From Serripes groenlandicus (taxonomy: Eukaryota; Mollusca; Bivalvia; Cardiida; Cardiidae): 64,000 nt of DNA. The stretch spans positions 12,501-76,500 of the forward strand of contig JASEVX010000086.1 in the NCBI GenBank assembly GCA_031761405.1. The letters run 5' to 3'. Below, piece after piece: positions 23,640 to 36,402 of the stretch. A model generated the notes under the pieces. The model saw only the letters and a list, made by a program, of their open reading frames with translations, did no database searches and was not told where the DNA came from. A program made the position numbers and the translations under genes. Positions within the stretch are counted from its first letter, which is position 1. Every line of letters begins with the position of its first letter.

Positions 23640-23802
23640 GACAATGTGTCTATATGTGGGAAAGGGATAAGAAGAGTTGAACATATTGCAGCAAGAGGAG
23701 ATAATCATCATCATGATCAATTTCTCCTTTTGCCACTATGTTGTTTAAAAGTTGTCTGCTGCAGATGCTTTAAAATGGGTCTGCAAGTGGGACTACTTGT
23801 GA
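23640..23802. mobile_element. Rearranged family A MITE
   Basis: It begins with a right-end motif (ATATGTGGGAAAGGGATAAG) followed by the normal centre and right arm GTTGTCTGCTGCAGATGC, so two copies seem to have recombined. Confidence 0.6.
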
Positions 23803-23899
23803 TGTTTACTGTTGTCTCCTGTATATGTGTGAGAAAGTTTGAGCAGTTTCTCCTGCATGCATTCAGTTTTGTATTATTGTCCATGGTAGCAGAAGCATT

Positions 23900-24083
23900 T
23901 TAACCCTTTCCCACATGCAGAAGGATATTTACACATCTGCAGTAGATGACTTGAAAACATTTTGGAAAAAGAGGAAATTACTTTTTTGAAAAACTACATT
24001 TTCATTTAAAAAGAATTACATATTAATTGCCCAGACGTTTATAGTCTTATGCGGCAGATTTGTTCAACGTGGGAGAGGGTTGA
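23900..24083. mobile_element. Family A MITE
   Basis: TTAACCCTTTCCCACATGCA at the left, GTGGGAGAGGGTTGA at the right. The centre is replaced by an A/T-rich stretch. Confidence 0.75.
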
Positions 24084-24275
24084 TTTTCTTTATCAAGATA
24101 AGAGTTAAATTGTTCAGTATTAGCTTACATGTAGTATGCTTTTTAGGTGCAATAAGATATCTCACGAAAAATTTACCATAGAGTATTTGTGACAAGGTTA
24201 ACTTTAGGATATGCATTCACGCTATCTCATAATCTGATCAAAATGTCAATTGGTAGTTAGAAACTCATTGAAGCA

Positions 24276-24502
24276 TTAACCCTTTCCCTCATATAGGCAC
24301 TTTCTGACGCCTCTGCAGCAGAGAGCTTTTTGAAAACATAGTGACAAAAGAAGAAATTGCTTAAAACGAGCAATTTCTTCTTTTGTCACTATGTTTTCCG
24401 CTTATGTCATAGGTTATCCACTGAATTATTGATTTTCTATTGTTTGACGAAATATGTTCAAAATCGTCTGCTGCAGAATTGTTGTATGAGGGAAAGGGTT
24501 AT
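24276..24502. mobile_element. Family A MITE, longest perfect central stem
   Basis: Left TTAACCCTTTCCCTCATATA, right ATGAGGGAAAGGGTTATAA. The core CATAGTGACAAAAGAAGAAA pairs with its complement around GCTTAAAACGAGC. Confidence 0.87.
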
Positions 24503-25238
24503 AATGCCACTAAATAAAACTTTGTAGAGCTAGATAATTCAAACTTGCATGGATGTACAGGCTGATCTGAATCTACACTGATCCCAAACACCTTATTATG
24601 GTTGACACCGGGGTCATTAATTATTTCTATTTTTGTACTTATTAGTACTGTTTTAACATTGGTTGTTTTAACATAATTTTTATACTGAATATTTGAAATT
24701 TGTCAATAAGTCAACAAATGATATTGTTGAAAAACAAATTTTTATTTAGTGTCTTTTGTTAGATACATATATTCACAAAATATCGTGAACAGGTAAAGGT
24801 TTGCTTCAAATAAGTAACAGTTTCTTTTTCCCAGACTGTTTTCATTAATGTACCTAAACCACCTTGTACAGTCGTCTTTTGAAGCCTCTGAAGAAAAAAG
24901 GTATTTGATGATTTTGAGGAAAAAAATGCCGAAAAAGATCACAAAATAATTTCTCCTTTTCCCAGACTGTTTCCTACCCTGTATCAAAAGTATATTTGAG
25001 TGTTTAGATTGTTAAACTTTGTCAAATGAGAGCCTATGTTGTGAACCTGTCATTCGGATTTGCGGAGTCGATAGCATCATTTCTAAAAAAAATTAGTTTG
25101 AAGTTTACAATAATATATTCTAACCTGGATTTTACATTTATTTTCTCAGATGTTATTATAGAAGGGTTTATAAATATATATATTCTGTATTGGTTAATTC
25201 TCAACCTTGTAATGTTGATATGTTACCGTTTACAGTTT

Positions 25239-25462
25239 CAACCTTTCCCATATACATCAATTCTGCAGCAGACGACCTGGAAAACATCTAGTCAAAAATA
25301 TGAAAATATCAATAAATGAAAGTAGAAATATTGAAAAGAGTTGAACAAATTATGGCAAAAGAAGAAATTGTTCATTATGAGCATTTTTTCCTTTTGCCTC
25401 AATTTGTTTAAAGGTCGCCTGCTGCAAATGTGTCAAATGTGTCTGCAGTGAGGAAAAAGTGT
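25239..25462. mobile_element. Family A MITE whose right end runs into a 63-bp minisatellite
   Basis: Left CAACCTTTCCCATATACATC, arm CTGCAGCAGACGACCTGG, centre GTTCATTATGAGC. The right end, GTCTGCAGTGAGGAAAAAGT, is also the start of the repeat unit of the array that follows. Confidence 0.8.
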
Positions 25463-27186
25463 AAACAGGAAGTTAATTATATGTAACATTGTCAGAACAT
25501 TGTTATTGCAGTGAGGAAAGAGTGTAAACAGGAAGGTAATTATATGTAACATTGTCAGAACATTGTTATTGCAGTGAGGAAAAGGTGTAAACAGGAAGGT
25601 AATTATATGTAACATTGTCAGAACATTGTTATTACAGTGAGGAAAAGGTGTAAACAGCAAGGTAATTATATGTAACATTGTCAGAACATTGTTATTGCAG
25701 TGAGCAAAAGTGTAAACAGGAAGGTAATTATATGTAACATTGTCGGAACATTGTTATTACAGTGAGGAAAAGGTGGAAACAGGAAGGTAATTATATGTAA
25801 CATTGTCAGAACATTCTTATTGTAGTGAGGAAAAAGTTTAAACAGGAAGGTAATTATATGTAACATTGTCAGAACATTGTTATTGTAGTGAGGAAAAAGT
25901 TTAAACAGGAAGGTAATTATATGTAACATTGTCAGAACATTGTTATTGTAGTGAGGAAAAGTATAAACAGGAAGGTAATTATATGTAACATTGTTATTGC
26001 ATTGAGGAAAAAGTTTAAAAAGGAAGGTAATTATATGTAACATTGTCAGAACATTGTTATTGCAGTGAGGAAAGAGTGTAAACAGGAAGGTAATTATATG
26101 TAACATTGTCAGAACATTCTTATTGTAGTGAGGAAAACGGGTAAACAGGAAGGTAATTATATGTAACATTGTCAGAACATTGTTATTGCAGTGAGGAAAA
26201 AGTGTAAACAGGAAGGTAATTATATGTAACATTGTCAGAACATTGTTATTGTAGTGAGGAAAACGTGTAAACAGGAAGGTAATTATATGTAACATTGTCA
26301 GAACATTGTTATTGTAGTGAGGAAAACGTGTAAAAGGAAGGTAAGTATATGTAACATTGTCAGAAAATTGTTATTGTAGTGAGGAAAACGTGTAAACAGG
26401 AAGGTAATTATATGTTACATTGTCAGAACATTGTTATTGTAGTGAGGAAAACGTGTAAACAGGAAGGTAATTATATATAACATTGTCAGAACATTCTTAC
26501 ATGTATTGTAGTGAGAAAAACGCGTAAACAGGAAGGTAATTATATGTAACATTGTCAGAACATTGTTATTGCAGTGATGAAAACGTGTAAACAGGAAGGT
26601 AATTGTATGTAACATTGTCAGAACATTCTTATTGTAGTGAGAAAAACGTGTAAACAGGAAGGTAATTATATGTAACATTGTCAGAAATTTGTTATTGCAG
26701 TAAGGAAAACGTGTAAACAGGAAGGTAATTGTATGTAACATTGTCAGAACATTGTTATTGCAGTGAGGAAAACGTGTAAACAGGAAGGTAATTATATGTA
26801 ACATTGTCAAAACATTGTTATCGCAGTGAGGAAAAGTGTAAACAGGAAGGTAGTTATATGTAACATTGTCAGAACATTATTATTGTAGTGAGGAAAACGT
26901 GTAAACAGGAAGGTAATTATATGTAACATTGTCAGAACATTGTTATCGCAGTGAGGAAAAGTGTAAACAGGAAGGTAGTTATATGTAACATTGTCAGAAC
27001 ATTCTTATTGTAGTGAGGAAAACGTGTAAACAGGAAGGTAATTATATGTAACATTGTCAGAACATTGTTATTGCAGTGAGGAAAGAGTGTAAACAGGAAG
27101 GTAATTATATGTAACATTGTCAGAACATTGTTATCGCAGTGAGGAAAAGTGTAAACAGGAAGGTAGTTATATGTAACATTGTCATT
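25443..27186. repeat. 63-bp minisatellite, about 28 copies
   Basis: The unit begins GCAGTGAGGAAAACGTGTAA, continues ACAGGAAGGTAATTATATGT and ends AACATTGTCAGAACATTGTT plus ATT. Most copies are 62-63 bp. Because 63 is divisible by three, long minus-strand open frames repeat MLHIITFLFTRFPHCNNNVL; these are by-products, and indels interrupt them. Confidence 0.97.
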
Positions 27187-27353
27187 GTAGAAAGAAAAAT
27201 ATTGTGAGATAAGTAGTCATTGCTTATTCCAAGCTATTGCTGCTTTTCCCACAATTTTTATTTTAATAGATTATTCCTTTTTTTTCTACATGTATGTCAA
27301 CTACCTTATGTTTCAGAGAAAAGAGTCAAACTGTATATTTATGTAAATTGTAT

Positions 27354-27526
27354 CTTAACCTGTATACAGCAGACGACTTTGAAAAGATCTTGTCAAAAAT
27401 GTGAAAAATCTCTATAAATAAAAGTATTATAACTTAACCCTTACCATGCTGAATTGTCACGATGTTTTCAAATATCGTTTGCTGCAGATGTATCAAAATG
27501 CATCTGTATGAGGCAAAGGGGAGTTA
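27354..27526. mobile_element. Family A MITE, rearranged
   Basis: Arm ACAGCAGACGACTTTGAAAA, then an internal TTAACCCTTACC and right arm CGTTTGCTGCAGATGTATCA, ending GGCAAAGGGGAGTTAAG. Confidence 0.6.
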
Positions 27527-27695
27527 AGCTTGATAACAGAAAAATAACTACCCGGTGATAAAATCAACGAAAGAAAATGTGTGCAATACATTTTAATATG
27601 AAACCAATAAGTACTTTGATTGTATCAATATAGAAACATTACAATGCATTGCAATACACTTTGATATGAAACCAATACATATTTTTATTGTATTT

Positions 27696-27898
27696 CAACC
27701 CTTTCCATCATATATACCTTTTCTGACGCCTCTGCAGCAGACGGCTATTTGAAAACATAGTGACACAAACATATTTTGCCACAATCTTTTCCACTTTTGG
27801 GCATAGGTTATCCATTCACTTATAGAGATTTTCTATTGTTTGACAAAATATGTTGAAAGTCGTCTGCTGCAGAAATGTTGTATGAGGGAAAGGGTTAA
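27696..27898. mobile_element. Family A MITE
   Basis: Left CAACCCTTTCCATCATATAT, right ATGAGGGAAAGGGTTAA. The left TTAA is mutated to TTCA. Confidence 0.83.
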
Positions 27899-28077
27899 TG
27901 GAAACATTACATTGCATTGCATTAACCTCTTCCCTTATATAGACGCTCTAATCTCCTTTTCCCAAAACTATTTGATATATTTCGTCTGGCATTTATATTC
28001 ATAGCAGACCTTACCAACATGTCCTATCAGGTGTATGGTTAACCTTTCAAAAGTTGACGTCCACAGTATTACAGGTG

Positions 28078-28735
28078 TTTTTTTGGCTCTCATACGCCAA
28101 AGGCTCATGGTGAGGTATTGTGACCGTTCTGTGTCTGTTCGCCCGGCGTCGTCCATCAACATGTTGCTTCAAACATCATTTCCTAAACCGTTTGGCCAAT
28201 TTCGATAAAACTTTTCCGGGATATTTCTTCGGTGGTCCCCTTTCAAATATGCTTAGATAATTGAATTCCATGTCGAACCCTGTTTGCCATGGTAACGGAA
28301 AGGGAACAAATATAATCTGTGTGTTCAAGACACAAATGTTACTTTGGGGACCCTCTAGAATGACTGTTCTAATTATTCCGATTCCTTGGAGAACATTGTC
28401 GCCAGGGGGTGGAGCTTGTTTTCGATGCATGTATACATGTACATAATGAAAACTTTAACAAATCTCCTTGTCCAATAATAAATGCCAGATTTGAAAATAA
28501 GTTTGCACAAGTGCTCCTTGGATTAACCTCTACTAACATTGTACAAATTATTCCGATTCGTTGAAGGACATATCCACAAGGGGGCGGATATCTGTGTTCT
28601 TATATGTATAAATAGTGAAATCATCTTGTCAAATAGTCTGATTTGAACATCATTTTGCACAAATGTTCCTGAGGTGAATCTTTACCAAGGAATTATTGAG
28701 ATCCGTTGGCAAGGCTCATTATGAGCTGTCTCACC
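28078..28735 (+). mobile_element. Family C dispersed repeat, long copy
   Basis: Head GGCTCATGGTGAGGTATTGT and CGCCCGGCGTCGTCCATCAA; body with TTTGGCCAATTTCGATAAAA, GTTTGCCATGGTAACGG, CGCCAGGGGGTGGAGC repeated in weaker form. The end GGCTCATTATGAGCTGTCTC is palindromic, the inverse of the head. Confidence 0.68.
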
Positions 28736-28957
28736 TAAATCTGCATTGTTTGAAAAAGCTATGTTTTGCCTTTGGCAGCGCAATCGTTCAGATAACACAG
28801 CACCCATGTGTCTACTTTTGTCTTATTACAGGAGAATATATTTCTTCTTTCTGATGTGATCATCCTCATTAATTACTGGGCCATTTTAATTACGCTTGTA
28901 TTATAAGCAACGTATGTCTGATGATCGACTTTTCTTAAATCTCCGTCCAGCAAGGAC

Positions 28958-30254
28958 GTTGTTGATATGTATGTGTAAGGGTTAACATCGTTGTTGATAT
29001 GTATGTGTAAGGGTTAACATCGTTGTTGATATGTATGTGTAAGGATTAACGCCGTTGTTGATATGTATGTGTAAGGGTTAACTCCGTTGTTGATATGTAT
29101 GTTTAAGGGTTAACGTCGCTGTTGATATGTATGTGTATGGGTTAACGTCGTTGTTGATATGTATGTGTAAGGATTAACTCCGTTGTTGATATGTATGTGT
29201 AAGGGTTAACGCCGATGTTGATATGTATGTGTATGGGTTAACGTCGTTGTTGATATGTATGTGCATGGGTTAACGTCGTTGTTGATATGTATGTGTATGG
29301 GTTAACGTCGTTGTTGATATGTATGTGTAAGGGTTAACGCCGTTGTTGATATGTGTGTGTAAGGGTTAACGCCGTTGTTGATATGTATGTGTAAGGATTA
29401 ACTCCGTTGTTGATATGTATACGTAAGGATTAACACCGTTGTTGATAGGTATGTGTAAGGGTTAACGCTGTTGTTGATATGTATGTGTAAGGTTTAACGC
29501 CGTTGTTGATATGTATGTGTATGGGTTAACTTCGTTGTTGATATGTATGTGTAAGGGTTAACGCCGTTGTTGATATGTGTGTGTAAGGGTTAACGCCGTT
29601 GTTGATATGTATGTGTAAGGATTAACGCCGTTGTTGATATGTATGTGTAAGGGTTAACGCCGTTGTTGATATGTATGTGTAAGGGTTAACTCCGTTGTTG
29701 ATATGTGTGTGTAAGGGTTAACGCGGTTGTTGATATGTATGTGTAAGGGTTAACGTCGTTGTTGATATGTGTGTGTATGGGTTAACGTCGTTGTTGATAT
29801 GTATGTGTATGGGTTAACGTCGTTGTTGATATGCATGTGTATGGGTTAACGTCGTTGTTGATATGTATGTGTAAGGATTAACGCCGTTGTTGATATGTAT
29901 GTGTAAGGGTTAACGCCGTTGTTGATATGTATGTGTAAGGGTTAACGCCGTTGTTGATATGTATGTGTAAGGATTAACGCCGATGTTGATATGTATGTGT
30001 ATGGGTTAACGTCGTTGTTGATATGTATGTGTAAGGATTAACTCCATTGTTGATATGTATGTTTAAGGGTTAACGCCGTTGTTGATATGTATGTGTAAGG
30101 ATTAACGCCGATGTTGATATGTATGTGTAAGGGTTAACGTCGTTGTTGATATGTATGTGTAAGGGTTAACGCCGTTGTTGATATGTATGTGTATGGGTTA
30201 ACTTCGTTGTTGATATGTATGTGTAAGGGTTAACGCCGTTGTTGATATGTATGT
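28958..30254. repeat. 32-bp minisatellite, about 40 copies
   Basis: The unit begins GTTGTTGATATGTATGTGTA and continues AGGGTTAACGCC. Variants at the CC position (TC, TT, CG) and GGGTT/GGATT alternate along the array. AGGGTTAAC resembles the right terminus of family A. Confidence 0.97.
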
Positions 30255-31230
30255 GAATAATTAACCTCTCATGTCAGATACGTGTGACAAATTGAAAAGA
30301 ACAAAAGGTGAAACACAACTGTGTATATATTTTATCTTTTATTCCGAGTACTCGGTTAACGAAATTACTAACCCATTAATCGTAAAACGTACGGTTAACC
30401 GGGTAACCGATTAATCGCTGCCATCCCTAATGTTTACCATAGGAAGCATTCAGACCTAAATAGCGTAACAATTCCTTTACAAGGGGATCTCCGGCCGGAA
30501 CTTACCATCTATTCCAAAATAGTAGCAATGGTTTCCGCATCCCCAGCCACAGTGCGCTCAGGATTACGACTGATTCGCTAGTCTCAGGATAAACGTTACC
30601 TTCTTCATAAATCTTGTTTCTTCCATCCAGACGTTATTTATTTATTACTCTTCAATATAAGGATTACACACATAATACGTACCAGTTGGGATTTCTGAAT
30701 ACGAGAGTCTCATAATTCATGTCATTTGATTAAGTCAATAAGCATGCATCATTTCAATCTTAAATTGTATTTAAATGTTTGATAAATTCCATAAGTGTAT
30801 TTCAACATGCGGTTTATTCTTATTAAAAGTGATGTATATTGTATGATGGATGCAAGTGCTGTTTCGGGAATAAATCATCGTTTAATCTTTACAAATTTAA
30901 TTAAGATATTAAAGGATATGTCGGATCAAACTGTCTTCTAATTTAGAAAAAACCGCCGTTAATCAGAAACTATTACTCACAGTTTTTACTTACGTATGTG
31001 TGGGTTTCATTGGCAAATGACAGCTCGCAAACCATGATGTTAAGGATGTGCAGAAAACTTCTCTGTTTTCCACAATGTTTTATTTTGTTACCCATTTAAA
31101 CTCTAAAGTGCGTTACCTATAATAATTATCGTCTTGACACCATATATAGAGTTTTAACATTTTAGACCATCAATTATCCTACTATTCTACAGTCATTGCG
31201 ATTGGGTCAAATCTGTTTAACATCTGTGTT
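30255..31230. other. No gene seen; one worn SINE 2 fragment
   Basis: 30535-30605 (CAGTGCGCTCAGGATTACGA, CTGATTCGCTAGTCTCAGG) matches the middle of SINE family 2. The rest is AT-rich and unrecognised. Confidence 0.45.
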
Positions 31231-31239
31231 GCATATCAT

Positions 31240-31480
31240 CGGCCGAGACCCGGTAGTTCAATCGGTAGCGAAACTGCCTGTCGATATGGCAAGCGTCATT
31301 CCATAAATGTGGAAAAGAGCCAGTTGCTTGGAAATATCGTTCGTTCGTGACCGTGTCTCCGTGAAATGTTCTCAACCAAATATGCAAGACGGGATCTACC
31401 TGCTGCAGACATAAGCGTAGTCGAGCACACCACCAGCTATTTACGATTTGGCATTAAGCGATCCGACGTCTTATTGTTTC
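31240..31480 (+). repeat. Diverged SINE-like fragment
   Basis: The head GACCCGGTAGTTCAATCGGT is A-box-like; AATGTGGAAAAGAGCCAGTT matches the SINE 1 body. The B box and tail are not clear. Confidence 0.5.
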
Positions 31481-32720
31481 GGCATTGACAAAAGGATAGT
31501 TTACAAGGCATTGAAACAAAACGCAGACATGTATCAACATTTGTCAATTTTAACTGGTTCTGAAAATGTATTTATATATAGGGTATAAGCCTCATAAACG
31601 GCCATTGTTTTCTCGCATTTAGCCATGATCTTGGCCCATAAATTACTCCAAGAGGCTTGCGACCAACTGAAAATAAATTCCATTACACATCTAACTTGAA
31701 TTCATCACATTCCACAACAACCTATAACACCTGTTTTACTGTTGTGGTTTAACACTTTTCTATATATCAGACAAAGATCGACTTGCATACTTTATGACTT
31801 TCCCTCATCATTATCTTGAACCAGTACCGTAGCAACTCCTACGCTTGATGCATATGTAACAAGCGTAATTTGTTTACCTTTGATCTGAAATGACCAAAAG
31901 CATATCTGTCTGCAAGTCCATATTTTAACTGTTTTAGGCATTGGCTGTTATTCTAGGACCCATTAATACGTTATGTGCACTGATGTTGACCAGAGACATA
32001 CTGTGTTGGACCCATACACGGATGGTCATTGAGACCAATTTGACATTTCTATTTATTTAAAGTTAACCCCTTTTCACGTTGAAATGTGTGGTCATCCACT
32101 ATGTTAACCCCGTATTTAACTGCCTAATTGTATTGCAGCTTCTCTACCTAAAACACCGATGCCATCGAAAACATAAATGTCCGTGTTTGGCAATGTTTCT
32201 CCTTCTATTTTATCATTGAAACTGTAGTTTTGAATTTTCCAAATATGTTCATAAGAACTGTTTTAGACGTATTCTTTACTTTACACTTAATTTTTTTTCT
32301 CAAAGGTTTTTGTCAATGAAATTGAAAGATGGACTTCTGTCTATGATGACATAAAAATGATATTCATCAACTTCAACTTCAATAGAAGAGTTTTTACAGA
32401 AAATGTCTACTTGAAATAAATATCCACCATCGTTGAACTGTTCAACATTGTTTACTTTAGGCCATACACATCTTTTTGTTCTATTTATCCCGAGTTGTCT
32501 AAAACCTTGATAGAACACGCAAGTGTGGCATTTCTTTCCTAGTGCCAGGCCCGACTTAGCTTAACTGAAATTTCCGTATTTCCGAAATTGGTTATTGATA
32601 ACTTGTACGTGTAGTGTTTCATTTTGTATTTGTGTTTCCATTGTCTTTGCCTGTGATATATATGTTTCTAATGATTGTGCTGAAATTCTTACTTGGGTTT
32701 ATTTTTTTTTACTTTCTCCA
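31481..32720. other. Unannotated stretch
   Basis: A minus-strand frame at 32518-32300 (72 codons, with DEYHFYVIIDRSP) is open but unrecognised. No splice-supported exon was seen. Confidence 0.35.
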
Positions 32721-32723
32721 TTA

Positions 32724-32819
32724 GTGTGTGAGAAAACCAGGAAATGCATGAGTAGGTGAACTGGCAGCCGTGATATAACTGAGAAACAACGGCGTTAAAC
32801 CCCAACCAATCAATCAATT
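32724..32819 (+). mobile_element. SINE family 1, 3' end only
   Basis: GTGAGAAAACCAGGAAATGC, GGTGAACTGG, then GGCGTTAAACCCCAACC and AATCAATCAATT tail. It is 5'-truncated, as expected for incomplete reverse transcription. Confidence 0.8.
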
Positions 32820-34750
32820 CTCCATTAGTCTGGTTCTCATTGTCAACATCCACAATGGTTTTCCATTTTCCATCAATGAACCATGTGACCTCACTAGTAA
32901 GGAAGATAAATCCGCCCCGACTTTGTAGTCATTGTGTACAGATTATTTCCCTGTATAAAACTTATGAGAACTTATTATCACACGATCATTACATTGATTG
33001 GTAGGGATAACGACTACGTGTCCGTGGATACACAATACCTACGTGTATCAGTATATATTGGTAGTTCGAGAGGCTCGTGCATTTCCACTGGGTATATATA
33101 GGTAATGCCACGTTGTTCGAGCCCTTCCAGGTTTGAGCATTAGAGTAGTGCAGTCAGGTATGAGGGGAAAGCCTTGGAAACACCCAGTCGGGACAGGATA
33201 GTTACACTGTAATCATATCACACAGCAATAGTGTTGCGATCTAAGGGCTAGAGAGACAACGTTTGTGTGGATCAATCCGTTAACTTTTAAAACTGATTGT
33301 AGTTTCATTCATTAATTATGTCTTGATTGCAAACATCAAATTGTAATGGTCCATCGTAGAAATTATAGGTGGTATGTTTATTTGTTGTTTTGGGGATTTA
33401 CGCCATTTTCAACATTAGTTCAGTTATTTCGCGGCGATAGTTCACTTATTCATGATCCCTGGGTAAACGAATTATAAATATATCAATAGTTTCTCTATTA
33501 TATGGTGCAAATACTATTATAGTATTTTTTTTATTTATATACACCATTTAGCACAAGCGTCCGAATTTCCAATACAGAAGAAAATGGGAACAAACACTAC
33601 CTCGTTAAAATACTCAAAAAGTCTATCTTTATTGTCCATACGCTATGATAAAAATGATCGTAATGATAATTTCGGGAATCCCCACCATCCCTTGTGTTAC
33701 TATAAATAGTTCCTTTATACGGTCCATATAGTAACATAAAAATGATAAGGTGTGCAACGACATTTTACCCCCTTGCTCGATTCGGGCAATAACTTCCGCA
33801 GAAAAACGTCTAAACCGACCTGGTGCCAGGTAGCGACAGGTTCATAAATGATTTTTCTCATGATCCACCACATCAACATTTGCCAACTGACCAATACGCC
33901 GGATTGTTCAAGCTTAATGTTCATTGAAGTTGGAAATGTGCGGATGGCTTAACTGTCATGCGCTGAAGTCACACTAATCTCAGTAGTAAGAAGAATAGCG
34001 GTTTCAGCGCACTTTTCACTTTTTGAATGCGTAGGCTTTGGACCTAATACCTAAACTTCCAATCACAGTCCTAGTTTTGACTTCGTAATATTTTGGAAAA
34101 ACATCACGTTTAAAACTACAATGTTTGGCACATTTTTTTTCCAAAATTATACAGAGTTTTTGGGTTCGTAGACAACATGGGGTTTTCCCATAATGCTCGT
34201 CGCATTTTTTTGTTTGAATGGACAAATTAAAAACGTCATATTTGAAATCTGCAATCAAACAAAGTTTGTTAGTACTGCGCATCCGAAAATTATAATTTGA
34301 ATATCTGAAACTCGATTGGTTTTTATAATAATTTTATCGTTTTCTTTAATTTGTCCACAATAAGAAACTCTAACTAGTTTAAACTTTGTGTTATTGTTTC
34401 CCTTTTAACTTTGAACAACTTCATCATTTATTATTAAACTCAGTTCCGCTACACTTTTCTTTTTTTTTTATTCAATCAACAAGGAGCATTAAATTGGCGT
34501 TATAGCGAAATTATTTCTACCCTGTTCGTAACGAAGCTCGTTTGGTATCGCATTTCCATATTTGCAAATTTCCGACTTCCTCAAAGAAATATAGGGATGA
34601 TTCTATCATTGACTATAGTTATTTCTGTTTATTTTGATTGTTGAATAATCCCATTCTATACAATTCAATTATTTATCTTACCCATTTATTTTTGGTTTTT
34701 TCATATACATTTCTAAAGGTTCCACAAAATCGTCAAAGTTATTTCAAATT
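32820..34750. other. No confident gene; fragments only
   Basis: 33375-33470 holds a worn minus-strand SINE tail (GGGGATTTACGCCATTTTCA, TTCATGATCCCTGGGT). Minus-strand open frames at 33924-33715 and 34282-34016 have no recognisable domain. Confidence 0.4.
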
Positions 34751-34751
34751 A

Positions 34752-34920
34752 ATTGGCTGTTTTTTCAAATGGATAGTAAGCCCATTGGTTGAAGACGAAT
34801 GACGCTTGACAAATTAAATTTTGTCACAACGGCGGAAATAACTTTGACCGATTTTGTATTCGAGTTCGCGACCCCTAGAATAACCTCCGGCGTCGATACC
34901 TACTAAGGTAGCGGGGATCG
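34752..34920 (-). mobile_element. SINE family 1, worn head and body
   Basis: GCCCATTGGTTGAAGACGAA and a degenerate tRNA-like end (TACTAAGGTAGCGGGG) on the minus strand. The tail is missing. Confidence 0.6.
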
Positions 34921-34984
34921 GCAGAAATTAATAATTAGAGATTAGTTTGCAATGAACTCTCCTGCATTCATAAATGTTATTGCC

Positions 34985-35125
34985 GGTCATGGCGAAGTGC
35001 TATTGGGCAAGGCACATTTCCTAGTCTAGTACTGGTTTGTTTACCAGGGATCATGAATAAGTGAAATGTCGCCGAGATATAACTGAACTAATGTTGAAAA
35101 CGGCGTAAAACTCCAATAAAAAATG
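34985..35125 (+). mobile_element. SINE family 3 body with (CCAATAAAA) end
   Basis: GGTCATGGCGAAGTGCTATT, GGGCAAGGCACATTTCCTAG, then GGGATCATGAATAAGTGAA and a SINE 1-like tail AACGGCGTAAAACTCC. It suggests that families 1 and 3 share or exchange 3' ends. Confidence 0.65.
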
Positions 35126-35193
35126 TAAAGCCTGCGCCACCAGTACAGAGCCAGGTCATCTGGGTAGCTCAACGCAGCACTTATACTTATTTA

Positions 35194-35392
35194 TATTGAT
35201 TGATTGGGACTTAACGCCGTTTTCAACAATTGTTCAGTCATAACACGTCGGTCTGTTCACCTACTCATATGTTGCCTAGTTTTCTCACACCAGTACTCTA
35301 CACAACATACTTTCCAAGCAACCAACTGCTTTTCCACAAAGACTGTTAGCTCATTGGTGAAAGAAGAAAAACGCTTGTCACAGTGGCAGTAA
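35194..35392 (-). mobile_element. SINE family 1, 5'-truncated
   Basis: On the plus strand it opens TTGATTGATTGGGACTTAAC and runs to GTGAAAGAAGAAAAACGCTT. The tRNA-like head is absent. Confidence 0.78.
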
Positions 35393-35883
35393 TATTTATA
35401 GAAAAAAAAGACTGTTGACTCTTCCCAATACAAAGCTATGTACGTACACCATCACTAAACATGTTAATTTGGTGGTATGTCCAGCAAGTCATATTGGTGT
35501 ATATTAGTGTAGAAGACTCATACAAGCGAAATGATGTAAAAACTACATTGTATTGTAATTGACGTTTGAGTACCTTTATACGCTTCTCGGGAAACATAAT
35601 GTAATAAGATCCAGAGATCCATATAAGGAGTTCTTTTTCCCCAACATTTCTCCGTTATCATTCAAGCAAACCCTATGGTGAGGGTACCCACAACAAAGGA
35701 TTAGAGGGTCAAATAAGGATTTTAGAACATGCAAAACGTCCCTTATCTAGAGCTCTGAAATTTATGTCAACCAAATAAACCGAGCATTCGGGCGTATGCT
35801 AGTTAAAATTGGTGATATCCTTGGTTGATTCGGTTAAAAACTTTCTGACTAGTGTACTCTTATGAATCATCTGAAAAAACCTA
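35393..35883. other. Unannotated stretch
   Basis: No exon or repeat unit recognised. Confidence 0.35.
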
Positions 35884-36168
35884 ATGTGTCTTATTCAGTG
35901 TAAACGGCGTTCTACAAATATGATTTATTATAGATCCGAGATCGTATTCAAGCCACGCCCATCGGAATGTATCACAAACAAACCAAAAAAAATAATTGTT
36001 AGAAACTACGCGGGTCACATGCATCACATGTCCATTGTGTGTGATACAGAAACCGCATTCGGCATTCGAGTGTATCGGACAGAACATATCGATTTATCTG
36101 AATATTTAAATATTCCATCTAATGTGCATATTGGATATATGCTATTTGTTAAATACAACCCAAATTAG
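35884..36168 (+). other. 94-codon open frame, unrecognised
   Basis: It includes KIIVRNYAGHMHHMSIVCDT then ETAFGIRVYRTEHIDLSEYL. The composition is unlike the low-complexity frames from repeats, but no domain is recognised and no splice partner is visible. It could be a gene fragment, transposon-derived or chance. Confidence 0.25.
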
Positions 36169-36402
36169 CAGTTGAAATACCCCTTCAATTTCAATTATTA
36201 TGTTAGTCACGAAGTGCATGTAGTTACATCCACCCATTGAGTCAGCATGTACATGTATGAGCTATTTTGAGATATACTACTAGTTGGATTATTAGACTAT
36301 CAATGAACTACATTTGTAATGCGTTAATTGGACCAGTGTCTTTAACACAGGCGCCGTGTATTGTAACTTGAACTTTCAGGATCGAATATCGAATCCAATG
36401 AA

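Noticed and set aside
24276..24502. MicroRNA precursor hairpin
   Set aside because: The long stem is the MITE palindrome shared with many copies; no miRNA-like arm conservation can be judged without small RNA data.
25433..27117. Long minus-strand open frames of MLHIITFLFTRFPHCNNN repeats as a membrane protein
   Set aside because: They arise from a 63-bp minisatellite whose period is divisible by three. Frames break at indel-bearing units and there is no splice or start context.
28958..30254. CRISPR array or telomere-like repeat
   Set aside because: Units are contiguous with no unique spacers. AGGGTTAAC is part of a 32-bp unit rather than TTAGGG repeats, and the genome is animal-like.
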